A stretch of 64,000 nt of DNA from Dysidea avara (taxonomy: Eukaryota; Porifera; Demospongiae; Dictyoceratida; Dysideidae), in NCBI RefSeq assembly GCF_963678975.1, contig NC_089275.1:17806220-17870219 (forward strand), written 5' to 3'. Below are positions 45,486-57,855 of the stretch, in pieces; the stretch's first letter is position 1, and the number at the start of each line of letters is the position of its first letter. The notes beneath the pieces are model-generated. The model saw only the letters and a program-made list of their open reading frames with translations. It was not told the origin of the DNA and did not search any database. The translations under genes were made by a program, and so were the position numbers.

Positions 45486-45970
45486 CGCTTTCTGTAATCA
45501 ATATAATTATGTATTAAATATATAATTTGTACTAGTACATCTACTTCATCTTTTCTTCTTCCTGTGGTAAAGAAAAAAAAGTTAGGTTAAAGCCGTATAC
45601 AAATACAAAAAGAAATGAAGTCTAATCCAAAACAGCCAAGCTGTAAAAAAGGTGTGCGGCCCTCAAAAAGGCTATGGTGAAAAAAGATGTGAAATCCAAG
45701 GTGGCGGCCAAGAAATGGCTGTGATGGTAGGTTAATGGTAAAAATTTTAATAATGACAATTCAGGTGAATTTTTGTGCCGCTTAGCCTTTTTGAGGGCCG
45801 CACACCTTTTTTACAGCTTGGCTGTTTTGGATTAGATTTCATTTCTTTTTGTATTTGTATACGGCTTTAACCTATCTTTTTTTTCTTTACCACAGGAAGA
45901 AGAAAAGATGAAGTAGATGTACTAGTACAAATTATATATTTAATACGTAATTATATTGATTACAGAAATC
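45486..45970. repeat. Tail-MITE-tail palindrome
   Basis: Tail (+) 45486-45620, MITE with its centre lost 45621-45837, tail (-) 45838-45970. The tails are almost identical reverse complements, forming the hinge from which satellite array 4 runs in the opposite direction. Confidence 0.8.
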
Positions 45971-48900
45971 TCCATGGAGGTTTCTTTGTAACTGAACACT
46001 CTACAAGGTGACTTCTTCTAGATGCTCTCTCTACAGGGTGAATTGTTTGTAGCTGAACGATCTACAAGGTAACTTCTTCTAGCTGATCTCTCTACAGGGT
46101 GATTTGTTTGTAGCTGAATTCTGTACAGGTGATCTGTTTGTAGCTGAGCTCTTTACAGAATGGTTTCTTTGTAGCTGAACTCTCTACGAGGTAACTTCTT
46201 CTAACTGATCTTTCTCCAGGGTAATTTGTTTGTGGCTGAATTTTCTACAGGGTGATTTCTTTGCAGCTGAACTCTCTACATGGTGGTTTTTTTGTAGCTG
46301 AACTCTCTACAAAGTAACTTCTTCTAACTGATCTTTCTACAGGGTGATTTGTTTGTAGCTGAACTATCTACAAGGTAATTTCTTCTAGCTGATCTTTCTA
46401 CAGGGTGATTTGTTTGTAGCTGAATTCTGTACAGGTGATTTGTTGCAGCTGAGCTCTTTGCAGAATGGTTTCTTTGTAGCTGAACTCTCTACAAGGTAAC
46501 TTTTCTAGCTGATGTCTCTACAAGGTCACTGGTTTGTAGCTGAACTCTCTACATGGTGGTTTCTTTGTAACTGAACTTTCTACAAGGTGACTTCTTCTAG
46601 CTGATCTCTCTACAGGGAGATTTGCTTGTAGCTGAACTCTCTACAGGTGATTTGTTTGAAGCTGAACTCTCTAAATGATGGTTTCTTTGTAGCTGAACCC
46701 TCTACAAGGTAACTTCTTCTAGCTGATCTCTCTACAGGGTGATTTGTTTGTAGCTGAACTATCTACAAGATAACTTCTTCTAGCTGATCTCTCTACAGGG
46801 TGATTTGTTTTTAGCTGAATTCTGTACAGGTGATTTGTTTGCAGCTGAGCTCTTTACAGAATGGTTTCTTTGTAGCTGAACTCTCTACAAGGTAACTTCT
46901 TCTAGCTGATCTCTCTACAGGGAGATTTGCTTGTAACTGAACTCTCTACAGGTGGTTTGTTTGAAGCTGAACTCTCTAAATGATGGTTTCTTTGTAGCTG
47001 AACCCTCTACAAGGTAACTTCTTCTAGCTGATCTCTCTACAGGGTGATTTGTTTGTAGCTGAACTATCTACAAGATAACTTCTTCTAGCTGATCTCTCTA
47101 CAGGGTGATTTGTTTTTAGCTGAATTCTGTACAGGTGATTTGTTTGCAGCTGAGCTCTTTACAGAATGGTTTCTTTGTAGCTGAACTCTCTACAAGGAAA
47201 CTTCTTCTAGCTGATCTCTCTACAGGGAGATTTGTTTGTAGCTGAACTCTCTACAAGTGATTTGTTTGCAGCTGAACTCTCTACATGATGGTTTCTTTGT
47301 AGCTGAACTTTCTATAAGGTAACTTCTTCTAGCTGAACTCTCTACTGGGAGATTTGTTTGTAGCTGAACTCTCTACATGGTGGTTTCTTTGTAGCTGAAC
47401 TCTACAAGGTGATTTCTTCTAGCTGAACTATTTCTTTCCATAGTTTGCATGAACTCCCTACAAGGTAACTTCTTCTGGGTGATCTCTTTACAGGGTGAAT
47501 TGTCTGTAGCTGATCTCTCTACAGGGTGATTTGTTTGCAGCTGATCTCTCTACTGAGTGACTTGAAATATAGCTGAACTCTCTACAGGGTGATTTGCTTG
47601 TAAATGAACTCCCTAAGGTGATCTGTTTCTAGCTGATCTCTCTACAGGGTGACTTGTTTCTAGTTGATCTTTCCTTCTTCTAGCCGATCTCCCTACAGGG
47701 TAACTTGTCTACACAGTAGCTGAACTCTCTACAGGGTGGTTTCTTTGTATCTGAACTCTCCACAGGGTGGTTTGTTTCTTTCTGATCTCTCTACAGGGTT
47801 ACTTTGTCTGGTTTATTTCTCTAAAGGGTGATTTGTTTGTAGTTGAACTCTCTATAGGGTGATCCTTCCAGCTGATCTCTCTACAGGATGACTTGTTTGC
47901 AGTTAAACTATGCAGGGCAATTTGTATGTAGCTGAACTCTGATCCTTTTAGCTGATCTCTCTACAGGATGACTTGTTTCTAGCTGAACTCTCTACAGGGT
48001 GATTTGTTAGTATCTGAATTCTCTACTGGGTGATTTGTTTGCAGCTGAACTCTTTACAAGGTAATTTCTTCTAGCTAATCTCTCTACAGGGTAATTGATT
48101 TGCAGCTGAACTCTCTACATGATGATTTCTTTGTAGCTGAACTCTATACAAGGTAACTTCGATTTCTCTACATTGTTTCTAGCTGATCTCTGGATCATCT
48201 GTTTCTAGCTGATCCCTCTACAGGGTGATTAATTTCTAGCTGAATTCTCTATATGGTTGTAATTGAACTCTCTTCAGGGTGACTTGTTTGTAGCTGAACT
48301 CTCTACAAGAAAATTTGTTTCTATTTGATCTCTCTACAGGGTAACTTGTTTGTAGCTAAAGTCTCTACAGGTGATCTGTGTGCAGCTGAACTCTCTAAAT
48401 GGTGGTTTCTTTGTAGCTGAGCACTCCACAAGGTGACTTCTTCTAGCTGATCTCTCCACAGGGTGATTTGTTTGTAGCTGAACTCTCTACAGGTGATTTG
48501 TTTGCAGCTGAACTCTTTACATGGTGGTTTCCTTGTAGCTAAACTCTCTACATGATGGTTTCTTTGTAGCTGATCTGTCTAGAGGGCAATTTGTTTGTAG
48601 CTGAATTCTCTACAGGGTGATTTGTTTGCAGCTGAACTCTCTACATGGCGGTTTCTTTGTAGCTGAACTCTCTACGAGGTGACTTCTTCTAGCTGAACTC
48701 TCTACAGGGTGATTTTATTTGTAGCTGAACTCTCTACATCACGGTTTCTTTGTAGCTGAACTCTCTACAAGGTAACTTCTTCTAGCTGATCTCTCTACAT
48801 TGTAGCTGAATTCTCTACAGGTTGATTTGTTTGCAGCTGAATTCTCTACATGATGGATTCTTTGTAGCCGAACTCTCTGCATGGGGATCTGTTTGTAGCA

Positions 48901-49065
48901 GAACTCTCTACATAGTGATTTTGTTTGTAGCTGAACTCTCTACAGGATGATTTCTTTGTAGCTGAACTCTCTGCAAGGTGACTTGCTTGTAGCTGAACTG
49001 TCTACAATATTACCTGGTTGCCGCTGAACTCCCTACAGCATAACTTGCAATGTAATAGAAATCTA
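45971..49065 (-). repeat. Satellite array 4, inverted
   Basis: The same monomer read on the minus strand (plus strand shows AGCTGAACTCTCTACAGGGT). A higher-order repeat of about 305 bases is visible (46801 and 47106 blocks with TTTTTAGCTGAATTCTGTAC). The first 450 bases mirror the end of array 1 variant by variant. Confidence 0.95.
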
Positions 49066-49930
49066 TAATGGAGTAAGTCATAAACTAGCTGACTGCTCTG
49101 TTAGGGTGACTGTTCTATTAGGCAGTCCGTCATACTAATTAGAGTATCTTGATCTCTCATTAGTTACACGGAGTTGGCTTTTGAATCATAACTCAGTAGT
49201 TTGCAATCTGATTGTTCTGTACTACTGCAAGGACTTTCTACGATCACTATTCCAGCTACATACCCATTTTCGGCTCACTGTTCTAAGCGGTTTGCCTGGT
49301 AGGCATGAAAATTATTTGTATTTTGTTCACGAATCTCGATCACGCAATCGTTACACACCTTTGGTTTCGTGTCATATTTCTCCATGATCTTTATTTCGAT
49401 TGCTTTCAAACCACCTAAAGACACTCCTACAATAGGTTATCTATCCACAAAATGATTTTCAACTCATTCCATGAAGCGGTTTACTCTGTAAGTGTGACAA
49501 CAAATAGATCTTGTTTTACACGAATAATTGGTCATAAATCCTTAACCGTTCATTGAATTTGACCAAATTTGATACTAGGATTTTCCTTTGGATACCATTT
49601 TTGTGTGCTAAATTTCAAGGCAATGGGAGTACGCATTTGCATTTTATAGCAATTTTTGCAAGTGTGCGAAAACACGAAGAAAAAAACGAAGAAATAAACC
49701 TGACACTTTGTCTGTTCTTAACTCGGAAATGGCTTGAGCAATTTCCTTTAAATTTGGAATGTGGACTCCCCTAGCTAATGGGCAACTCTGCAGCAAATGT
49801 GGTGCCAATCGGATAAGGTATCACCGAGATACAAAGGTGTGAAAATGACGCTTTCCTTCTTCCTGTTAATATACTCACAGTGTGGTGTGCTGGCTTCTTG
49901 GGCTGCATGACACACTATCGTGTGTCTTGG
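49066..49930 (-). mobile_element. Head unit, inverted copy
   Basis: Junction motifs at 49090-49120 and 49140-49150. Then the head in reverse, ending GGGCTGCATGACACACTATC and GTGTGTCTTGG at 49920-49930. Confidence 0.85.
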
Positions 49931-50534
49931 TGTGACTGGGCATTGTTAAACCAACTTTTGTTTCAGCGCTAATTATCTTTTATGCTATTTGTCACATGTA
50001 ACCGGCTGAGCAAAAACATGACTAGTTTACATTTTTCTTCAGTAATTTCTTTTATTGCATAGGGGAAAAGCCAGCTACAGTGAGTTATTAAATTTTCAGA
50101 CTCACCTGTTGAATACAATTGTACTTATAGTGATATATAGAGCAGGAACAGCAAAACTGTAAATTAGTACAGTGACCATATATTTAATCATTAAGTCACT
50201 AGTGCAGCAGTCTATCGAGTGGTACAGTAGTTACCGTCTACAGTCCATTGTACGTGCATTTGAACATTGCGTAGTGTGTGAATATGTCTGGCCTGCCTAC
50301 AAGATCTACACATGCAGTCATGCAACAACACTAAACAAGTTCAGATTCATAAAACAAAGAATAACAAGTGTTCCATAACACTTCAGTTACACTTGTGAAC
50401 AACACGGAATGATTTTTGCTATACACAATGTTCAAATGCACATGCAATCGACTATAAGTACAGATCTGGCTGAAAATTTCGCATGACGCCCAAAATTCTG
50501 CCTTCAAAAATCGTCCTGGAGACATTTTACGTGA
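49931..50534. other. Unique DNA, no supported gene
   Basis: Open frames of 60-70 codons overlap on both strands without family features. Confidence 0.35.
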
Positions 50535-50820
50535 TGAAAATCACCTTTACGGAATACTACTAGTCCGCATATAATACATAAAACTAAACCAGCAGTAAAT
50601 ATATACAACAAAAAACTTACAGGTGGCCAGATATATATATATATATATATTTAAATCATCAAAACTCGACTTTTTGTCTCATTGCCTCACTCACTGACCA
50701 CAATTGCAAGGCTAGAAGTCAAACGAAACAGCGCACAGCCACCATTTTACACCACAATAACAAACTCACCAGTGGGATGTGCCTTTTGGGGTTCCAAGAA
50801 CAGTAGGCACTCTGCGCTTT
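50535..50820. repeat. Dispersed repeat, second copy (see 26780)
   Basis: Same order of blocks as 26780-27055, with a longer (TA)n tract at 50630-50650. Confidence 0.6.
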
Positions 50821-50886
50821 GTCTCTTCTTTCATCTTCATCCAATGAAACCATATTGAGGCATTAATTTTCTGTATCAATGCTTTC

Positions 50887-51105
50887 TTACAGCAGCATGT
50901 TAAGATGCCACAGAATCATTTCAGAGCTGAATTTCAGAAACGCTTCAGTCTTGGCGTTACTATAATAGGTACACTTGCTAGGTATCATCTTCACGATTGG
51001 GATCTGGTTCACAATAGGTTTGCAACCATGCCCACCAAATAAAGATCTACAGTACCAATCAATTGCGATGTCATCTCGCAAGAGTGCAATAGGTTTAAAA
51101 ACTTG
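50887..51105 (-). CDS. Putative terminal exon, unrecognised
   Basis: After an acceptor (CTTTAGTTAG) the frame is open for 72 codons and ends in TAA at 50889-50887. Peptide pieces: VFKPIALLRDDIAIDWYCRS, LFGGHGCKPIVNQIPIVKMI, then YYSNAKTEAFLKFSSEM, ending WHLNMLL. CpG is frequent and there are no lesions. The family is unknown; it may be a host exon or an unfamiliar mobile gene. Confidence 0.4.
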   Translation of the reverse strand, partial: QVFKPIALLRDDIAIDWYCRSLFGGHGCKPIVNQIPIVKMIPSKCTYYSNAKTEAFLKFSSEMILWHLNMLL

Positions 51106-51299
51106 CTAACTAAAGGGCGTGGCACTTAGTTTGCTCGTAAGTATTGAAACAGGTTGAATACTCGCAATCAAAATGGTGCCACACCATTTAATTATCAAGT
51201 TTTAAATCGCATACACTCTTGAAAAATGACATTATGTTTGAGCAGTACCGTATAGGTGGACTAATAGCGAACAGTATGGAGACCCTACCTCTTAATGTA

Positions 51300-52499
51300 T
51301 CGAGACACACTATACTGTGTCATGCGGCCCAAGAAGCTGGCACGTCACACTGTGGGTATATTGACTGGAAGAAAGAAAACGTCACTTTCACATCTTTGTA
51401 TCTTGGAGATCCCTTATCCAATTGGAACCAAATTTGCTACAGAGTTGCCCGTCAGCTAGGGGAGTCTACATTCCAAATTTGAAGGAAATGAATGTTTTAT
51501 ATTATAGGTATTCAGCTATGTAAACTTGTACGTACAGAAAACTACACCATACTACTACTTATTACCTAACCATATACTTGATTACTAGCTACATACTTAA
51601 CTTAACCAATGTCAAAGTCAGGAAATTTGTCCTCAGCAATAAGTGAATACTGGCGGAGTATCATTTTTGCATTTTACCTCCACAAAGTCACAGACAGTTG
51701 CTGGAGAAGTTGGTGCCTAACAAACTTTCAAGGTAAATCGTTTCTAAAAGTTGTTCTGTCAGCTATGGATCCTAAAATTGATAGGGCATATGGTGACCAA
51801 ACGCCAAAGGTCTCACATACAAGAGGGATAAAATCTCCTCCATTATCATTCACAATGTCCTGGTATTCAGTGTCCTTAGCTAACTCACCAACAGCAGTAG
51901 CGGCCACTCCAGCCTGAGGAAATTGCTCCAGCCATTTCCGAGATATAAGCTGCCAAATTTTCAATTTTTTTCTTCGTGTTTTTGCACACTTGCAAAAATT
52001 GCTATAAAACGCAAACGCATACTCCAATCACCTTGAAATTTGGCACACAGAAAGGGAATCCAAAGGCGAACCCTAGTATCACATATTTGGTGCAAATCCG
52101 ATGAATGATTCAGGAGTTATGACCAATTATTCGCGTAAAATAAGATCAATTTGTTGTCATGCCTACAGGGTAAACCGCTTCATGGAATGAGTTGAAAATT
52201 GCTATGTAGATCGAGTAACCATCATAGGAGTGCCTTTTGGTGGTTAGAAAGGAATCGAGATAAAGACCATGGAGATACGACACAAAACCCAACTGGTGTC
52301 ACAATTATGCAATCGATTTTTATGAGTAAAAAAAGTTTTTACACCTACTAGGCAAACTGCTTAGAGCAATTAGCCGAAAATCGGTGTATGGCTGGAATAA
52401 TCTTCATAGAAAGTCCTTGCAGTATTACAGAAGAATTGGATTACAAACCACTGAGTTATGATTCGAAAGCCAACTCAGTGTAGTAAATGTGAAATCAAG
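51300..52499 (+). mobile_element. Head unit 3, interrupted
   Basis: Starts TCGAGACACACTATACTGTG after an A; the hairpin is retained with compensating changes (GACACA/TGTGTC). It is split by the retroelement fragment at 51489-51923; GAAAT occurs at both borders. Confidence 0.85.
51489..51923 (-). pseudogene. Retroelement-like coding fragment within head 3
   Basis: The minus strand reads AGVAATAVGELAKDTEYQDI, VNDNGGDFIPLVCETFGVWS, then YALSILGSIADRTTFRNDL and, after a shift, a LLQQLSVTLW-like piece. I associate this style (…FIPLV.E..G.W.P.AL..L..IADRTT…) with the downstream part of animal retroelement ORFs; that is from memory and unverified. A GAAAT repeat at both ends fits insertion. Confidence 0.45.
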
Positions 52500-53815
52500 A
52501 TACTCTAATAGAACAGTCACCTTAAAAGAGCATTCAGCTAATTTATTTACTCTGTTATAGGAATTTATTACATTGCAAGTTATTCTGTAGGGAGTTCAGC
52601 TGCAAACAGGTAATCTTATAGACAGTTCAGCAAGAAGCAAGTCACCCTATAGAGAGTTCAGCTATAAATATATTGCTGTAGTGATTCAGAACATTACAAG
52701 TCACGCTAAAGAGAGTGCAGATATAAACAAGTCATGCAACCTGTAGAGAGTTCGGCTACACTCTCTAGAGAATTCAGCTACAAAGAAACTACCCTGTAGA
52801 GAGTTCATCTATACAAACAAGTTATCCTATAGAGACCAGCTGCAAACAAGTAACCCTGTAGAGAGTTCAGCTACAGACAAGTCACTTTATAGTTTATACA
52901 ATGTTCAGCTACAAGTAAGTCACTCTGAAGAGAATTCAGCTACAAACAAGTCACTCTGTAGAAACGTTTGCTACAAACAAGGGACCGTGTAGAGAGTTCA
53001 GCAACCAAAAAACCACCCTGTAAAGAGTTTAGCTATACAAACAAGTTACTCTGTAGAGAGATCAGCTAGAAACAAGAGAGCTCAGTTAGAAGAAATCACC
53101 ATGTAGAGATCTCAGCTGCAAAGAAACCCTGTAGAGAGATCAACCACAAACAAATCACCCTGTAGAAAGTTCAAGTACAAACAAATCACCTTATATAGTG
53201 TTCAGCTACAAAAAAAAATCACTCTGTACAGTCTGTAGAGAGTTCAGCTACAAAGAAACCACCATCCTGTAGATAGTTCAGCTACAAACAAGTTACCCTA
53301 CAGTGAGATCAGTTTGAAACAAGAGATTTCAGCTACAAACAAAACACCCTGTAGCTAGAGAGTTCAGCTATACAATTCACCCTGTAGAGAGATCAACTAG
53401 AAGAAGTCACCGTTTAGAGAGATCAGCAAGAAGCAAGTAACCTTGTAGAGGGTTCAGCTACAAAGAAACCATCCTGTAGAAAGTTCAGCTACAAACAAAT
53501 CACCCTACATAGAGTTCAGCTGCACATAAATTACCCTGTAGAGAGCTCAGCCACAAAAAATCACCCTGTAGAGAGTTCAGCTAGATAAAAGTCACCCTAC
53601 AGAGAGATCAGGTCACCCTATAGAGAGATTAGCTAAAAGAAGTCACCTTGTAGAGCATTCAGCAACAAAGAACCCACTCTGTAGAGAGATCAGCTAGAAA
53701 CAAGTCACCCTGTAGAGATTTCAGCTACAAACAGATCATTCTGTAGTTAGTTCAGCTAGACACAAGTCACCCTCATTGTAGAGAGATCAACTAGAGGAAG
53801 CCAGATTTTTTTATA
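52500..53815 (+). repeat. Satellite array 5, plus orientation
   Basis: Junction motif (ACTCTAATAGAACAGTCACC) then increasingly regular monomers with several large gaps. Confidence 0.9.
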
Positions 53816-55095
53816 CTTGACTTTCTACAGGGTGATTAGTTTGTAGATGAATTCTCTACAGGGGGTAATTTGATTGTAACTGAATTCTCTACAGGGGTAA
53901 TTTGTTTGTAACTGATATCTCTACAGGTAGATTTATTTGTAAGTGAACTCTCTACAATGTGATTTGTTTGTAGCTGATTTCTCTATAGAATAGATTTGTT
54001 TGTAGCTTAACTTTCTACAATGTGATTTGTTTCTAGCTGATCTCTCTATAGGGTGATTTTTTTGTAGCTGAACTCTCTACACAGTGATTTGTTTCTAGCT
54101 GATCCCTCTACAGGGTGATTTTTTTGTAGCAGAATTCTCCACAGGGTGATTTGTTTGTAGCTGATCTCTCTACAGAGTGATTTGGTTGTAGCTGATCTCT
54201 CTATAGTGGGTGATTTGTTTGTAACTAAAACCTCTACAGGTTGATTTGTTTGTAGCTGAACTCTCTACAAGATGTTTTGTTTGTAGCTGATCTCTCTACA
54301 GTGTGATTTGTTTGTAGCTGAACTCTCTACAGGGTGATTTGCTTGTAACTGAATTCCCTATATGTGACCGGGCCTGCGATAATAGGGCATGTGGGCACAT
54401 GATTTTTGCCTACTTTGTCACACTTTCATCACTCATAACATTTTGTACCATTATGCTATGGCATTGCAAGTTTCAGCTCTTAGTAGGCATTTAATTGGCA
54501 TCATGATGCAAGTTACAGAATGGAAATATACATTTCCAATACTGAGATATGACCTATAGAGTGATGGGGTGTAGTTTGTGCCCACATGCCCTGTTTTCGC
54601 AGGCCCGGTCACATATTGTGTCTAGTTTCTAGCTGATCTCTCTACAGGGTGATTTGTTTGTAGCTGAACTCTCTGCATGGTGATTTGTTTCTAGCTGATC
54701 TCTCTACAGGATGGTTTCTTTGTCACTGAACTCTCTACAAGGTGATTTGTTTCTAGCACAGGGTAATTTGTTTCTAGCTGATCCCACTACAGGATGGTTT
54801 CTTTGTCACTGAACTCTCTACAAGGTGACTTGTTTCTAGCTGATCTCTCTACAAGGTGATTTCCTCTAGCTGATCTCTCTACAGGTTGATTTGTTTGTAG
54901 CTGAACTCTCTACAGGGTGATTTGTTTGCAGCTAACTCTCTACAGGGTGATTTGTTTGTAACTGAACTCTCTACAGGATGGTTTCTTTGTCACTGAACTC
55001 TCTACGAGGTGACTTGTTTCTAGCTGATCTCTTTACAAGGGTGGCTTCCTCTAGTTGATCTCTCTACACTGAGGGTGACTCGTATCTAGCTGAAC
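53816..55095 (-). repeat. Satellite array 5, orientation reversed
   Basis: The orientation flips near 53805-53825 without a head or tail between. Monomers run on the minus strand to 55095 and are interrupted by the MITE at 54363. Confidence 0.9.
54363..54613. mobile_element. TGTGACCGGGCC MITE, 251 bp, copy 2, nested in satellite
   Basis: Ends TGTGACCGGGCCTGCGATAA and complement. TA on both sides (54361-54362 and 54614-54615). About 95% like 29199-29449 by eye. Confidence 0.9.
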
Positions 55096-56707
55096 TAACT
55101 ACTAGTCAGGGAATATTATCAGATATCTGGTAAATCTGGAAATAAATTCCTTACCAAGAAAATTTTCACCAATGTATTTGTAAAGGTGTCTGATGACATA
55201 TTTCAAAAAGTTTAAACTCAACTCCTGTGGGGGAACCCATGACAGCTGCAGGAACGTGGGGTACCCAAAACAGTATCGCAAAAAAAATAAGAAATTTAAT
55301 TTTGCCTTGTGTGGAGTCAAAACAAGGTTTTTTCATGATTCTGAATTGAGTCAAAGCATTTGTTTTGCACCAAAACCACTCCTAGGTGGAAAAAGACCAC
55401 GCCCACCCACTTTCCAGTATTCACAAAAACTACTACTATAGCTACTGGTACTATACAATTTCAATTGTTGCAGAAAATGTATTTTAAAAATCTTCTGGTT
55501 CTGAAAGTTTTGTAGCAAACTTATCAATATCAACTGAGAACACTGAGAAGCCACACAATGTAACAAAGAAGAATGAACTCATTTACACACACATAACTGT
55601 GTTAACACTTTGCTTTGTATCATGCAATCAGCACCATCTTAAATCATTTCTATGTGAATGCAGATTGTATGTATTCAGGGTTATTTTTTAAGTTACGTAT
55701 CTGTTATAGTTTTTGTGTATAAATATGCTGTGTACTTTGTGCATTAGTCAGTGTGTGGTGATAAGACAACTTGTCTAAAAATATTTTACTGCGAAGTACT
55801 ACAAATTAACATGGAGATGAACATCTGCACTGTGGGTGCAGTACCACTACATTGTTGATGTCATCAAGATCTTCATCAGAACTGAAACACTTGGAGACTA
55901 CAATGGGCACATTTCCTGCGATGTTATTATTATTATTATTATTACTAGGACCGCGTCACATATAACCAAGTACATACACCAACGTGACAGCCCCCCGGTG
56001 AGGCTATTAGGTGGTGAATGCATTATCCCCAAATCAACTCAATATGTCACAGTAGTGACAGATATAACACTATAGTGGCATCGTAACTAAAGGCCACCAG
56101 TAGCTAAGTGCCAGTACATCATTGGTGTGGTATAAATGGCACAGTGATGTGTACAAAGTATATGTATACAAAACATACAGGAGAGAACTATACATTATTG
56201 CAGTATTGTATGCAGCAATACATTATAGGCAACATCACCATGCAGATAAAAATTATTAGCCAATATACAGCAATGCATATCAACATCAACTAGAGCTAAG
56301 TAAGGTTCATCAGTGATGTAGCAATGGCACAGTGATGGGTGACACACCATAGTTATGCATACACAACTTTCAGGAGATAGCTACACAATGCTGTAGGCGT
56401 ATGCAAGCCAGATGAACCAGATAAAGGAAGACAGCCAAGCCACTAGAGCCTAGTAGCTACGCCAGGTGAAGGCAAAAAAGATTAAGCACGTATTGAATTG
56501 TCTGACACCAACACAAAGAAAGTTCGCCATGCCAGCTGCACAAGACAAAATTGTTTACTTGTATTTTATATGTAACTGTAAGCTTATTGTAAAGAGCGTG
56601 GCATATGTCAGTTTAATGTTTTCTTGTATTGTTTATTTACATGAATCAGTGAATCCACTGGCAGCTGGCATGGAGACTTGAGATGTTACAAACATAAAAA
56701 CTTACTT
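55096..56707. other. Unique DNA, no supported gene
   Basis: An (ATT)n tract at about 55927-55946. Two related blocks near 56109-56240 and 56308-56400 (GGCACAGTGATG, GCATACACAA) look like an old duplication. An 82-codon open frame (55193-55441) is uncertain. Confidence 0.4.
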
Positions 56708-56767
56708 GTAATCTTCTTGTTTACACAAGTGGCTTCTGTAATCTTCTTGTTTACACAAGTGGCTTCT
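56708..56767. repeat. Exact 30 bp tandem duplication
   Basis: Two adjoining identical copies of a 30-base unit beginning GTAATCTTCTTGTTTACACA. Confidence 0.9.
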
Positions 56768-56972
56768 GGCTCTCCTGCACGGGCATCACTAATCTTCTTC
56801 GCGCAATATGTAAGTAATTAAGCAAGGGTGTGGTACTGGGCGTTATATAGAATTACACGTATGGTCAAGTCATCAGCACAAACAGGAGCGACGATTATAC
56901 GTTTGTGCCTTCATTCACAGGCGAATCTATCCCCGGTTAGTTCATGTCTCTAGGCCTCGTAGTTTTCTCAAA
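56768..56972. other. Short CpG-bearing unique stretch
   Basis: No gene recognised; contains TTATATAG-like elements and may be promoter DNA. Confidence 0.2.
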
Positions 56973-57855
56973 CATTAATTATTAATTATTTAATTATTTA
57001 TTTATTTAATTATTTATTTATTTATTACGTAATTTTAACCGCGTTTCGTATTATTCTTAGTACTTGGTTATATAATTACTGTGTAGAACCTCACAGGAAG
57101 TATAAACACACAGATACAATTACAATTAAGTGCTAGTTATAACAAAACATGCTGTGATAGTTGATCCTTAAAACCAGTCAAGTTGTCTATCATCACTAGT
57201 GGCTCAGGAAGCTCATTCCACAGTTTGGTAGCAGAGCGTAGGAAAGAGTTGGCAAAAGTATCAGTTCTGATTGGAGGGATGATGTAACGACAGGGGTGTC
57301 CTCGTGTAACTGTAGTTAGTGGCAGTAAGTTTACAGTGGTTTCAACAAATTCTTTTTCAATTTTGTAGAACAAAATCAGTTTTAGGTAATTTCGTCTACT
57401 TGCTAATGTGGACCAAGATAGATGATTCATCATGTTTGTGACACTGCTATACCAAAAATTGTCATTTATTACAAAGCGTGCCATACTACGTTGTATCTTC
57501 TCTATTTGATAAGTTTGGCATTGTAGAAAGGGACACCACACTGGTGCAGCATATTCTGACTAGTGATTTATAGCAATTTGACTTTATGGCTTTTGGACAC
57601 TGGTATATATTTCTTTGTAGAAACGCCTTTGCAGAGTTAGCTTTGGAACAGATATCATTGATGTGATCTTTCCAAGTAAGATGGTTGTCAATAGTGACTC
57701 CCAGATACTTGGCTGATGAAACTTGTTGCAGTTGTTGGTCATAAATACTGTAACCGTGTTTAAAGAAAGTACTCTTGTTTGTTATTGTTAAGTGCACACA
57801 TTTGGTAGGATTGAATTTCATTGACCATAAGTCAGCCCAGTTATCAAGATGCTAA
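56973..57855 (-). pseudogene. 5'-truncated, frameshifted LINE
   Basis: The minus strand starts within the reverse transcriptase: LDNWADLWSMKFNPTKC, then SSAKYLGVTIDNHLTWKDHI, a conserved palm/thumb signature. After a small deletion near 57545 the frame shifts and continues AAPVWCPFLQCQ, then QRSMARFVINDNFWYSS, ending NSFLRSATKLWNELPEPLV. The 3' end is a TAAATAA-type repeat tail (about 56975-57027). The active-site part and endonuclease are missing. A non-LTR retrotransposon of the CR1/L2 type is likely. Confidence 0.85.

Larger units (their letters stand above)
35784..49930. repeat. 14 kb inverted structure of head + satellite units
   Basis: Outer left: head (+) then satellite (+), tail, MITE. 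Outer right, mirrored: MITE, tail (-), satellite (-), head (-). The inner 600 bases of the arms (about 40130-40735 and 45838-46450) are close reverse complements including the individual satellite variants. The outer parts share only the family. The spacer (41059-45330) holds another head + satellite, a LINE fossil, an old array and an exon-like segment. Confidence 0.8.

Noticed and set aside
55193-55441. 82-codon open frame with a Cys-rich start
   Set aside because: No family features, overlaps equally long minus-strand frames; left as uncertain.
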